DNA of 64,000 bases from JBNGOQ01 sp050589645. Lineage in GTDB: Bacteria; Bacteroidota; Bacteroidia; Flavobacteriales; Flavobacteriaceae. A program made the translations under genes and the position numbers. The stretch is from the NCBI RefSeq assembly GCF_050589645.1, contig NZ_JBNGOQ010000002.1, positions 558,001 to 622,000 of the forward strand. Reading direction: 5' to 3'. Positions within the stretch are counted from its first letter, which is position 1, and the number at the start of each line of letters is the position of its first letter. Below are positions 33,948 to 43,500 of the stretch, piece by piece. The notes under the pieces are model-generated. The model searched no databases, was not told where the DNA came from, and saw only the letters and a program-made list of their open reading frames with translations.

Positions 33948-34466
33948 CTACTCTACTTTTTCCAGGGGGAAAAGTACACCGTTGTACGAAATGCTGTTCC
34001 TAAAGCTACTGTTGACATTTACCGAGGCCTCCCCATTGTTGTAGACGGTGAGCACAAAGTTAAAGACCTCCGTTTTGTTCCGTCCAGTGAATTTTATGGT
34101 CGTCCGCATTTTTTTATCGTTATGGACCATGCTGTATTCAGAAACTTCACCGTTGAACACAATACCCGGGTCTATACCATAACCACCGGAGCGGGCCACT
34201 CCAAAATAGGGTAAAAGGATATCGGCCTGCCCCCCGTCTATTTTTAAATGGTTGATGTTGAGTTGCAGATTGATCCGCGGACTCCCGAGGGGATTGGACC
34301 AATCAGCGGTAAAGTGATAGCTACCGGAATCGATCAGGTCTTTGATCTCGGCATAGGCGGCTTCGGCCTTCTCCCTCTTAGCCGCTTTCCTGTCAGCCTT
34401 GGTCTGTGCATTGGTGACCGTACCACCAAGCGCAATCATAAGGCATAAGAGCACAATTTTTTTCAT
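33948..34466 (-). CDS. Secreted DUF4251 family protein
   Basis: The start at 34466 (MKKIVLLCLMIALGGTVTNA) gives a clean signal peptide; the longer frame begins with TTG. After a charged helix (DRKAAKREKAEAAYAEIKDL) come FTADWSNPLG, ILLPYFGVAR and GGYGIDPGIVF, the DUF4251 signature. It is a paralogue of the lipoprotein at 16328, but soluble. The function is unknown. Confidence 0.88.
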   Translation of the reverse strand: MKKIVLLCLMIALGGTVTNAQTKADRKAAKREKAEAAYAEIKDLIDSGSYHFTADWSNPLGSPRINLQLNINHLKIDGGQADILLPYFGVARSGGYGIDPGIVFNGEVSEYSMVHNDKKMRTTIKFTGRNKTEVFNFVLTVYNNGEASVNVNSSFRNSISYNGVLFPLEKVE

Positions 34467-34531
34467 TTTTTTTTGCAATGGATTATAGCCTTGGAGTATT
34501 CAAATTCTGTGCCAAGTTGCTTGTTGGCAGC

Positions 34532-35272
34532 CTATTTATTTGCGGGCAATTTGTAGCTGTAGAGATAGGGCCGTTTATGGGGTACTCCTTCCCTACGTTC
34601 CTCGAGGCGCTCAAAAACGGCATACCCCAACATTTTCTTTTGGAAGCGGCTGCGATCCATTTGCCTGCCAAGAACAGTTTCGTAAACCCGGTGCAATTCT
34701 GGCATCGTAAATTTTTGTGGGAGTAGATGAAAGGCTACGGGATCTACCTGCAGGTCGGCACGGAATTTTTGCAGCGCTGCTTCTACAATTTCTTTGTGAT
34801 CCAACAGCAATTCGGGGAGGGCATCCAAACGAAACCATTGATGCCTTAATGAGAAAAAGCCCGCAGTGGGTCTGGTCATGGCCATGTGCACCAACGCATA
34901 GTAACCCACAGAGATAAAGCGTTGGCTAATCCACAAATCCTTGTCCCATGGGATACCTATTTTCAAAAAAAGCTGCTCCATTTCGGTGGGGAATGACCGA
35001 TTCGGGTCCCCAAAGGTGTAAAACTGTTTTAGGTAAACCTTGTTTAGGCCCGTACGCTCGTTTAAGATACGGACGGCCGCCTGGTCCAGAGGTTCCTGAC
35101 GCTCAATAAATCCCCCGGGCAACATCCATTTGTCCTCCACAATTTCCAAAAGCAATACGTACAGACTGTCATTTTCATAGCCAAAGATGACATTGTCAAT
35201 GGAGATATGGGGAAGAAACAGTTCTTCTCCCCTTTGTAACAACTCCAGTACTTCTTTCGGATTTTTGGACAT
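34532..35272 (-). CDS. Nudix-fold transcriptional regulator, NrtR/AraR-like
   Basis: The ATG at 35272 begins MSKNPKEVLELLQRG. An N-terminal Nudix domain (IDNVIFGYENDSLYVLLL, GGFIERQEPLDQAA) carries a degraded Nudix box: RILNERTGL replaces REUxEExGU, so the catalytic Glu pair is largely lost. A C-terminal winged-helix domain follows (FTMPELHRVYETVLG, RSRFQKKML). This is the layout of NrtR-type regulators; in Bacteroides a relative (AraR) controls sugar use. It is divergent from a GH3 glycosidase gene, with palindromes between them, which suggests a sugar-responsive repressor of that gene. Confidence 0.87.
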   Translation of the reverse strand: MSKNPKEVLELLQRGEELFLPHISIDNVIFGYENDSLYVLLLEIVEDKWMLPGGFIERQEPLDQAAVRILNERTGLNKVYLKQFYTFGDPNRSFPTEMEQLFLKIGIPWDKDLWISQRFISVGYYALVHMAMTRPTAGFFSLRHQWFRLDALPELLLDHKEIVEAALQKFRADLQVDPVAFHLLPQKFTMPELHRVYETVLGRQMDRSRFQKKMLGYAVFERLEERREGVPHKRPYLYSYKLPANK

Positions 35273-35276
35273 AGCG

Positions 35277-35284
35277 CAAATATA
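35277..35284 (-). promoter_or_regulatory. -7 promoter box of the Nudix regulator
   Basis: On the minus strand TATATTTG fits TAnnTTTG and ends four bases before the regulator ATG, so a leaderless transcript is likely. The 35298-35312 palindrome would cover the upstream promoter part, consistent with autoregulation. Confidence 0.45.
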
Positions 35285-35297
35285 CGACTTAAAAAAA

Positions 35298-35312
35298 ACC
35301 AAAATTTTTGGT
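35298..35312. promoter_or_regulatory. Candidate operator, perfect 15-bp palindrome
   Basis: ACCAAAA-T-TTTTGGT has perfect seven-base arms. It lies between the divergent Nudix regulator and GH3 genes. Confidence 0.4.
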
Positions 35313-35333
35313 CAAGTTAAGAAATTAAATTAC

Positions 35334-35354
35334 ATTGTGTCAAATTGTCACAAT
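35334..35354. promoter_or_regulatory. Candidate operator, near-perfect 21-bp palindrome
   Basis: Outer arms ATTGTG and CACAAT and inner arms CAA and TTG pair in 9 of 10 positions around a central A. It lies 25 bases upstream of the GH3 start. A likely site for the divergent Nudix-type regulator. Confidence 0.5.
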
Positions 35355-35378
35355 GAAAATATTTTAAAACCACATCTA

Positions 35379-37313
35379 ATGAAAAAATTTCTAAAAGTTT
35401 TACGTTGGACCCTAGGCATCCTCCTCATTCTTTTGCTCGGGATTTTCCTCTACGGCTATTTCAAGATACAGGGAATCAAAAACCGTGGCGAGGATAAACT
35501 TGTAGGTCCGGCAACGGTTTTAGTGATAGACGGTCACTCCTTTAGGGACTTGAACAAAAACGGGAAGCTCGATACCTATGAAGATACGCGGCTTGCTCCG
35601 GAAGTAAGGGTTAATGACCTTTTATCCCAAATGACTATAGAGGAAAAGGCCGGGCAGATGTTCCATCCCTTTCTGTTCTCCACCAAATTGGACATTATGC
35701 CCATGCGGATTCTGGCCCTGTTCTACCCTCCGGAAGAATACATCGCTACCAGGGGCATTACCCACCTTACCTCTCCCCTGGCCCCGGACGATCCCTTGGT
35801 CCATATCGAGTGGGTGAATGCTTGCCAAAAAATAGCCGAACAAACACGCTTGGGCATACCCCTGAGCTTCAGTTCGGATCCCCGGCATAGCAACAAAAAA
35901 GGTGCGGCCGTATTCATGAAAAGCCTTTCCCAATGGCCCGATGCCTTGGGTTTTGCGGCGCTGCGTGACTCTTCCCTCACCGTACGTTTTGGACAGATTG
36001 CCGCCAGGGAATACCGGGCCATAGGCCTGCATACCTCACTACATCCAGTGGCAGACCTGGCCACGGAACCGCGATGGGGCCGAATTGCCGGCACCTTTGG
36101 AGAGGACGCAGAGCTATCGGCCATGCTAACGGCCGCCTATATTTATGGCATGCAGGGCGATAGCCTAAATAGGAATTCCGTGTCCACCATGACCAAACAC
36201 TTTTCAGGGGGCGGACCTCAAAAGGACGGATGGGATGCCCACTTCAAATACGGCAAGGACCAGGCCTATCCCGGTAATAATTTCGCCTATCATCTGATTC
36301 CCTTTAAGGCAGCCATAAAGGCCAAAACGGCCCAAATGATGCCCTATTACGGCATCCCCTTAGGCCAGACCAGTGAAGATGTAGGTTTTGCCTTCAACAA
36401 AGAGATTATTACCGATCTGCTTAAGGACAGTCTTAATTATACCGGCATTGTGTGTTCGGATTGGAACATTATCAATGATCCGGACAGTGCCCTGGCCAAA
36501 TTTGGGGAACCTATGGACCACGGCGTTGAGGACCTGGACGCCCTTACACAAGTGGAGAAGGCGATACATGCCGGTATCGATCAGTTTGGGGGTACGGACA
36601 ATCCGGAACTCCTTGTTAAATTGGTAGAGAGCGGACGGGTGTCCGAATCGCGACTGGACCAATCGGTGCGCAAATTATTACACCAAAAGTTTGTGCTGGG
36701 CCTCTTTGACGATCCCTACATCAATGAAAAGGAGGTGTTATCCGATATAGGCAGGCCCGAGGATGTACGCTTAGGGCTTGAGACCATGGTGCGATCAGCA
36801 GTTTTACTTAAAAACGAAGCAGGAACGTTGCCCCTATCCGGGAAGCCCAAGGTTTACATAGAAAATATGGACAGGGACTTGGCGGCCTCCTACTTCGATG
36901 TCGTGGATGAATTGGCCGAGGCCGATTTTGCCCTATTGAATTTGGATCCGCCCTTTGAACCCCGGGAAGGCCTACTGGAGAGCTTTTTTCACCAGGGGCG
37001 ATTGGATTATGCACCTGAGGAGTTAGAGCGGATTCTGGACGTCATGCAACGTAAACCTACCATTGTAACCGCATATTTAGAACGGCCCATTGTGATACCG
37101 GAAATCAGCGAACAGGCCAAGGCCGTATTGGGCCATTTCAGTATCTCGGACAAGGCGCTCTTTGAGCTCATCTCCGGGAAGGGTCGGCCCGAGGGCAAAC
37201 TGCCCTTTGAAATGCCTTCCAGCATGCAGGCCGTAGAAAAACAACTGGAGGACGTACCCTTTGATTCGGAAAATCCGCTGTACCCTTTTGGTTGGGGCCT
37301 TCGCTATGACTAG
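35379..37313 (+). CDS. Glycoside hydrolase family 3, membrane-anchored
   Basis: The ATG at 35379 gives MKKFLKVLRWTLGILLILLL, an N-terminal anchor. The GH3 N-domain spans about 75-420, with LLSQMTIEEKAGQM, FSSDPRHS and KHFSGGG substrate-site motifs. The nucleophile is D361 in GIVCSDWN. A smaller C-terminal sandwich domain (from RSAVLLKNEAGTLPL) ends with LYPFGWGL. The enzyme should remove terminal beta-linked sugars from oligosaccharides outside the cytosol. The Nudix regulator is divergent and a candidate operator lies in the promoter; an alpha/beta hydrolase gene follows. Confidence 0.9.
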   Translation: MKKFLKVLRWTLGILLILLLGIFLYGYFKIQGIKNRGEDKLVGPATVLVIDGHSFRDLNKNGKLDTYEDTRLAPEVRVNDLLSQMTIEEKAGQMFHPFLFSTKLDIMPMRILALFYPPEEYIATRGITHLTSPLAPDDPLVHIEWVNACQKIAEQTRLGIPLSFSSDPRHSNKKGAAVFMKSLSQWPDALGFAALRDSSLTVRFGQIAAREYRAIGLHTSLHPVADLATEPRWGRIAGTFGEDAELSAMLTAAYIYGMQGDSLNRNSVSTMTKHFSGGGPQKDGWDAHFKYGKDQAYPGNNFAYHLIPFKAAIKAKTAQMMPYYGIPLGQTSEDVGFAFNKEIITDLLKDSLNYTGIVCSDWNIINDPDSALAKFGEPMDHGVEDLDALTQVEKAIHAGIDQFGGTDNPELLVKLVESGRVSESRLDQSVRKLLHQKFVLGLFDDPYINEKEVLSDIGRPEDVRLGLETMVRSAVLLKNEAGTLPLSGKPKVYIENMDRDLAASYFDVVDELAEADFALLNLDPPFEPREGLLESFFHQGRLDYAPEELERILDVMQRKPTIVTAYLERPIVIPEISEQAKAVLGHFSISDKALFELISGKGRPEGKLPFEMPSSMQAVEKQLEDVPFDSENPLYPFGWGLRYD

Positions 37314-37383
37314 GCAACGGTTTTGGAAGCGGCAGGCCGCGTTACTTTTTTTACTCAATAGCTTATGTTATAATCTACAGTCC

Positions 37384-38262
37384 ATGCATACGGAACACAC
37401 CATTACACTACCCGACGGAAGAACCCTGGGCTTTGCCGAATACGGAGACCCCAACGGTTTTCCCGTGTTCTATTTCCATGGGGGGCAGGAAAGCCGTTTG
37501 TCCAGTATTTTTATGGACCCCATGGCAAGGGAGCTGCAGCTGAGGATCATAGCTCCCGACCGACCCGGGATTGGACTTTCTTCCTATCAGGAAAACCGGA
37601 CCTTATTGGATTGGGGCAAGGACATTGCCGCTCTTGCCGACGCCCTGGATATGGCCACGTTCTCCGTTTTTGGCCTATCAGGCGGGGGTCCGCACGTACT
37701 GGCCTGTGCCCTGGGCATTCCGGAAAGGATCGCCAAGGCAAGCATTGTTTCTGGAACCGGTCCCCATAACTATCGGGGCAAGTTAAAAGGCGTATGGTTT
37801 CCAGTAAAGCTGTTGCATTGGTTTGCAGGGAGCAAAAAGGACAGGAATTTGAGGAAATTCATCGCACAAGAATACAAGACGCTCTATAAAAAACCGCAAA
37901 AAAGACTACGACAGCTCCAAAAATTCCTCCCCAAACCTGATCGAATACTGCTTAAGGAAAACCCAGCCTACGGGACCGAATTTATAAAAGGTAGTCAGGA
38001 GGCCTACAGACAAGGGATCGAAGGGGTGGTACAGGAATGGAAACTCTATGTGTCCGACTGGGGGTTTGCCCTAAAGGACATCCGAAAACCCGTCGCACTT
38101 TGGTACGGCGGCAAGGATAAAATGGCTCCCAAATACAGGGGTATGCACCTGAACAAAATGCTTCCCAATACTACCTTTCACTTATTGCCCAATGAAGGTC
38201 ACTTTTCATTGCTCAGAAACCATCTGCAGGAGATTTTAGAAGGCTTGAGGCCCCTTCCTTAA
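37384..38262 (+). CDS. Alpha/beta hydrolase
   Basis: The Met at 37384 (MHTEHTITLPDGRTLGFAEY) matches the normal start of this cytosolic family. An upstream ATG at 37306 overlaps the GH3 stop and would add 26 hydrophobic residues. FHGGQESRLS is the oxyanion region, FGLSGGGPH carries nucleophile S99, LWYGGKDKMAP the acid and NEGHFSLL the His. The substrate is unknown. It is 70 bases behind the GH3 gene and may be cotranscribed. Confidence 0.85.
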   Translation: MHTEHTITLPDGRTLGFAEYGDPNGFPVFYFHGGQESRLSSIFMDPMARELQLRIIAPDRPGIGLSSYQENRTLLDWGKDIAALADALDMATFSVFGLSGGGPHVLACALGIPERIAKASIVSGTGPHNYRGKLKGVWFPVKLLHWFAGSKKDRNLRKFIAQEYKTLYKKPQKRLRQLQKFLPKPDRILLKENPAYGTEFIKGSQEAYRQGIEGVVQEWKLYVSDWGFALKDIRKPVALWYGGKDKMAPKYRGMHLNKMLPNTTFHLLPNEGHFSLLRNHLQEILEGLRPLP

Positions 38263-38269
38263 CCGCTCC

Positions 38270-39367
38270 TTATTGGAGGTAGGCGTCCTTACTTTCAAAA
38301 TCGGTCTGGGGTAAGTTTCCGATCTGGACCGAAGTGAAATCATAACTGAAGTGTTCTTCTCCTTGTTGAAAGGTGGCCGTGTCTACCAATTGAATCCCGT
38401 TTTGTTCCTCCCATGCCATGAATCGTACCCTTACCCTGCCACCGGGGGTTTCCTCCGGGGTATCAAAGCCCAGGGGCATGTAACTTTCAAAATCGTAATA
38501 AAACAACATCCGTCGGTTTAGCATATCGGTGAATTCCAAGACAAAGGCCGTATGTCCTTCAAATTCTTCAAAACCCACAAATTTGGGCTGGCTAAATCGG
38601 TCTTCCGGCCGTAGGCTCAGCCAATGCAGTTCATGCCCTTGAACAAAAAGTTTGGTAGCATCGTCCGGGGACTCATTAAGCTTTTGGGTGATCCGGTTAT
38701 AGGTCCAGGATGTGTTCTCCCCGTATTTGAGGACCACATGGCCCTCACCGTAACGTTGTTCCATCCGAGCATCCGATTTGGAGGAAAACACTAAGGTGGT
38801 AAATGGTCTTTCCGGACCTTGACAATCGGCAAGCGCACGAATGGTAGTGCTATCGGGGAGCGTTCCAGTGACCGTCCTTGCTTTCTCCAAGATCAGGGGC
38901 GCCGTGGCGGCGGGAGCAGCCTCCGTATTGGCACTGCTAACGATTTTCCATTCGCCGTCCAACTTTTTAAGCACACTTTGCCAGGAGACCACCCAGAACA
39001 TGGGTTTTTTGGATAAATATCCGCGAACGACAACCGCCCCTGCATAGGTGGCCAACGAACCATCATCGGAAATCTCTATGATCGGTTCCTGTTGGGGCGA
39101 TAGCTCCAGGAACTCCATTTGATCCAAATAGTCCTGAGTGCCCGCAATGATATCGGCCTTGAGCCTTTTGCGGATTCCCCCGTCCCGGATATCGTACCAA
39201 CTGTCCGTATTGGGCGCATAGAACTGTACCGCATCCTTTTTAAAATGCGCCTCATCAATGCTGGCAATAAGCGACTTGATCTTTTCCTTTTCGGCCTCCT
39301 TGTCCACTTTGGGCTGGCAGGAAATGAAAACAAGCGCCAAAAAAAAGACACTTCCCTTTTTTATCAT
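38270..39367 (-). CDS. Lipoprotein with NTF2-like N-domain and beta C-domain
   Basis: The lipobox LALVFISC gives a 365-residue lipoprotein. Residues 28-150 form an NTF2/DUF4440-like domain (SLIASIDEAHFKKDA to WQSVLKKLDGEWKIV). Residues 190-360 are a second, beta-rich domain (VVLKYGENTSWTYN, HTAFVLEFTDMLNRRMLFYY) that I do not place in a named family. It starts 9 bases after the stop of another NTF2-like gene upstream, so the two are cotranscribed. Confidence 0.75.
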   Translation of the reverse strand: MIKKGSVFFLALVFISCQPKVDKEAEKEKIKSLIASIDEAHFKKDAVQFYAPNTDSWYDIRDGGIRKRLKADIIAGTQDYLDQMEFLELSPQQEPIIEISDDGSLATYAGAVVVRGYLSKKPMFWVVSWQSVLKKLDGEWKIVSSANTEAAPAATAPLILEKARTVTGTLPDSTTIRALADCQGPERPFTTLVFSSKSDARMEQRYGEGHVVLKYGENTSWTYNRITQKLNESPDDATKLFVQGHELHWLSLRPEDRFSQPKFVGFEEFEGHTAFVLEFTDMLNRRMLFYYDFESYMPLGFDTPEETPGGRVRVRFMAWEEQNGIQLVDTATFQQGEEHFSYDFTSVQIGNLPQTDFESKDAYLQ

Positions 39368-39376
39368 CTTTTTTTA

Positions 39377-39793
39377 TTAGGGCATTGACTTCTTCTCCAA
39401 GTAGAAACTCTTGTTTACAATATACCAGCGATCCTTGAATTTCTGTAGCGTCATAAAATCGTGGAATATTTTCACGTCGTCTTCGATTTTAAGTCGGGCA
39501 ATTGCGGTATGGCCACCCACATCAATACTTACAATTTCATTGGTACGCTTTAGGGGTTCTCCCGGTTTCATTTTTGAAAAGAACTCCCGGGCGTTTACCT
39601 GCTTAAAGCTGCCCTCCTTTTGGTCGGCAATGGTCATAATGGCATCTTCGTGGAACGCTTTCTTGAGCGTATCGAAATCGCGGTTCATGGAGCCTTCCAT
39701 GTAATAGTTTAGAGCAACCGTAATGGCTTCTTTATCAGCATCGGAGGTTATCGTAAACGCAAAAGCCAAAAGGGCGATACATAGTGTTTTCAT
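39377..39793 (-). CDS. Exported NTF2-like protein, putative lumazine-binding type
   Basis: The 138-residue product has a short signal (MKTLCIALLAFAFTITSDA). AITVALNYYMEGSMNRDFDT and ending FKDRWYIVNKSFY fit the Lumazine_bd_2/DUF4440 group of NTF2-like proteins. No catalytic residues can be assigned. It is probably periplasmic and cotranscribed with the two-domain NTF2-like lipoprotein that follows. Confidence 0.8.
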   Translation of the reverse strand: MKTLCIALLAFAFTITSDADKEAITVALNYYMEGSMNRDFDTLKKAFHEDAIMTIADQKEGSFKQVNAREFFSKMKPGEPLKRTNEIVSIDVGGHTAIARLKIEDDVKIFHDFMTLQKFKDRWYIVNKSFYLEKKSMP

Positions 39794-39884
39794 GATGGAA
39801 TTGTTTTAGGTTTATGAGTGTTGAACAATTAGTTCTATTGATAGTTCAAAGTGATTATGGTCCATTTGAAACAGGGTAAGTACC

Positions 39885-40535
39885 TTACTTGGTCGCCACC
39901 AAGACCCACATCTTTTTGTTCTTTTCATGGTTCCAAACCCCCAGATCTTTAACTTCCTTGCTTATCGTAAAGCCCGCCGCCTTCAGTTCCTTTTTCACGT
40001 AGCCCATGGATAGCGTATGGGCACCGGTCTGCTGTTCCCTACTCTTGCCCTTCATCTGCTGTTTCAGCTTTTCGAGCAGCACGATACGTCCACCGGCCTT
40101 GAGTGAGGCCTTAATATGGGTTAGGATGGTCATATAGTCGTCCATTTCGTGATAGGTGTCTATAACAAAGACTACATCGAGCTTATTTTTTGGAAGTTGT
40201 GGATTATCGTAATCGCCAAGGACCACCTCTACATTGTTCAGTTTTCTTTTCTTGAGGTTTTCCTTGAGGTTATTGAGCCGATCTTGTCTTACATCAACCG
40301 CATAGACCTGGCCTTCCTCCCCTACTTTTTTGGAAAGGCGTATACTCAGGTAACCTTCATGACAACCCACATCGGCAACGGTATCACCATTCCCAATTTC
40401 GGCCAACTGGAAAATTTGTGGCAGCCGCATCCACTGGTCTCGATCCTCCCAATCGTTCTCCTTGTATTGGGCGGTGGCGCCTAAATGGATCAGTAAGGCC
40501 AACCCCAGGGACAAAAGACTATAGGTTCCCTTCAT
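39885..40535 (-). CDS. SAM-dependent methyltransferase with a signal peptide
   Basis: A clear signal peptide (MKGTYSLLSLGLALLIHLGA) precedes a class I methyltransferase domain: VADVGCHEGYLS is motif I, VYAVDVRQDRL motif II, and LDVVFVIDTYHEM motif IV. The rest ends GVWNHEKNKKMWVLVATK. Export of a SAM-dependent enzyme is unusual because SAM is cytosolic, but signal-bearing relatives are annotated in several bacterial phyla. It lies between an NTF2-like gene and the large Asp-box protein gene, all on the minus strand. Confidence 0.85.
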   Translation of the reverse strand: MKGTYSLLSLGLALLIHLGATAQYKENDWEDRDQWMRLPQIFQLAEIGNGDTVADVGCHEGYLSIRLSKKVGEEGQVYAVDVRQDRLNNLKENLKKRKLNNVEVVLGDYDNPQLPKNKLDVVFVIDTYHEMDDYMTILTHIKASLKAGGRIVLLEKLKQQMKGKSREQQTGAHTLSMGYVKKELKAAGFTISKEVKDLGVWNHEKNKKMWVLVATK

Positions 40536-40586
40536 GAGCTTAAATTAGTAAAATTGCCCATAGGGTTTCCTTAAAGTTCTCTTAAA

Positions 40587-43500
40587 CTATTCCCGCAGCC
40601 CCTGTCCTTCTATCCAGGGCGCACCGGCAGCCTTAAGGTCCTGCTCCAATTTAGGAAGCACATCGTTGACCAGGGTCTTGAGTTCCCCTTTGATTCCCGC
40701 CAGTTGTTTTTGTGCCCTGCTCAGGGCCGCCTTGTGGTTTGCCGTGGGTCCATAAGTGGTGGAACTAAGTGCTACCTGGCCAATGAAATTCCCGCTGCCT
40801 GGCGTAGGCTTGGAACGTTCCCCAATTTCCCCTTTGGTCTTATCCCCATCCAGTTCTTTTTCAAGGGCAAGGAGCTGTTGTCGTGCACTGTGGATCCGAT
40901 CCGAAAGTGCCGTGGTAGGGTTGGTGGATTTATCGAGCGCCCTTTTCATTGCGCCTACTAACAGCAGTCGCTTGGAGACCACGGAATTTGCCGCACTCAA
41001 CTCTTGCTGAAAGGCCTGATAGGTCTCCCTGAACTGATCGATCTCGGCATAGGAAGCCCCTTTGAGCGCTCCTTCTGCCAGTGGAACTACCTTAAAGGCC
41101 TGCGGCCCTGCCAAGGGAGTCACCTTGCCATCTACCCGCTTGGACAAACTCACTGTATAATCTCCGGGTGTTGCATAAACGGTACTTCCAAAAAAGTCGT
41201 CCCCGGCTTTTTTCACCTTCAGGGGTTCCCCGCTCCTGTCCGGATAATTCAGTTTCCAACTCACCCGGTTGAACCCTTTTTTATTGGTCCCCGCTACCGT
41301 ATTCACTACGGTACCCTCACTATTGCGGATGGTGAGCAACAGCCTAATGGAGTCTTGCTGTGTTTCGGTCTCCAAGGCCTCCCATCCAGGGAAGGGAACG
41401 GCGCTTTTTTGTTCCTTCAGTTTCTTCTCCTTTTCCTGCCGTACTTCTTTGAGCGATTTCAGTTTTTCTGGAAGAAAATAAGTGAACACGGCCCCAAAGG
41501 GCGGGTTTTTGGCTTTGTAATCGTTGTCGCCCTGCCCATAGATACCATCGTTTTCCACGTACCAATAGGCCTTTTTTACAGGAAAGAGGGTGGCATCGCC
41601 ACTTTGCTGTTGTGCACTGAATTCACGTATGGGGGTGATATCGTCCAGCACATAGAACCCTCTTCCAAAAGAAGCTGCCACCAGGTCATTTTCCCTACGC
41701 TGTATGGTGATATCCCTAAAGGAAATGGTGGGCAGGCCACCCTTTAGTTGGATCCAATTGCTCCCACCATCGGGCGTGAAATAGATACCAAATTCCGTGG
41801 CGGCAAACAAGAGTTCCTTTTTTACATGATCCTGTACCAAGCGCCATGTAAGCAGGCGTTTGGGCAAGTTGCCATTGATCAGGTTCCAGGTCCTGCCCAT
41901 GTCCGTACTCTTAATTAAATACGGCTTAAAATCACCGTACTTGTGATTGTCCAACGCGGCATACACCGTCCCGGCATCAAAAAGATCGGCACGGATATCG
42001 TTCACAAAAGCGGTAGCGGGGATTCCCTTGATGCTACCTGCTTCTACCCTTCTCCAGGAAGTACCGCCATCTTCCGTTACCTGAATAATGCCATCATCGG
42101 TACCGGCATAGATCAGGCCTTCTTGCTTCGGTGATTCCGAGAGGGAAGTTATGGTATTGTACACCGACATGGCTCCCACGTCCCAGGCGTTGTCCCAACT
42201 CTGTTGTTGGCCCATAATAGGAAGGCTTATACGTTCCTGATTTCGTGTGAGGTCCTGGGAAATAGCTGTCCAGGCATCTCCCCTGTTTTCGGATTTCCAG
42301 ACCCGGTAGGAAGCAAAATACAAACGCGTTGGATTATGTGGGCTTACCAAAATCGGCGCATCCCAGTTAAAGCGTTCATAGGGTTCCCCTTCGCCAGGTT
42401 GTGGTTGTATAAAGACCGTTTCCCCGGTGGTCTGATCGATCCGCCAGAGCCAACCTTGTTGGAATTCCCCGTAGGTGATGTCCGGATTGCCTGGTTCTAC
42501 GGCCGACTGGTGACCATCTGCACCCAGGGTAATCCACCAATCTGCGTTTCGTATACCGTCCTCGTTGCGTGTCCGCGACGGCCCTCCATGGGAACCGTTA
42601 TCCTGGGTGCCTCCATAAATGTTATAGAACGGGGTGGTGTCGTCCACAGCCACCTTGTAGTATTGGGTTAGCGGTAGGTTGGATACATAGCGCCATTTTT
42701 GTGTCAGGTCAAAACTCTCGTACAATCCCCCATCGGTACCGAAGAGCACATAGTTGGGGTCCGATTTTTTAAAGGCCATGGCATGGCTGTCCACATGCTT
42801 GTTTTTTTCGTTCATAAACCGAAAGGTCTTTCCATGGTCATCCGATATTTGCACCGTATTACTCATCAGGTACAACTTGCCCTCCTGGTGTGGGGATGCG
42901 TACAATTCTTGGTAGTAGTGGGGCCCCGTGCCCCCAGATACGGCATCGGACTGTTTCTTCCAGGAAGCGCCCTGGTTTGCAGACATGAATACCCCGCCTT
43001 TTTTTCGGTCCAGTTCAATGGCCGCATAAACAACATTTGGGTCAAAGGGGGACAGGGCCAACCCTATTTTACCCAGATTTGATTTGGGGATACCTTCGGT
43101 CAGTTTTGTCCAAGTTTCCCCACCATCGGTACTCTTGTGGATACCAGATTCGGGTCCTCCACCCATATACGCGGCAACGGTCCTATGCCGATCCCAAGTG
43201 GCCGCATATAAAACGTCGGGGTTCCTGGGGTCCATAAGCAGATCGGTTACCCCAGTCCATTGATTGTTCCCTAGGGTTTTTTTCCAGCTAGTTCCCCCGT
43301 CCGTAGACTTGTAAAGGCCCCGCTGATCCCCGGAACTCCATAAAGGGCCCTGGGCAGCCACCCACAGGATGTTGGAATTTTCGGGATGTACCAAAATTTT
43401 GGAAATATGTTCGGATTGTTTTAGGCCCATATTCTTCCAGGTCTTCCCATCATCGTGACTTACATATACCCCGTCCCCGAAGCCCACATGACGGCCGCCA

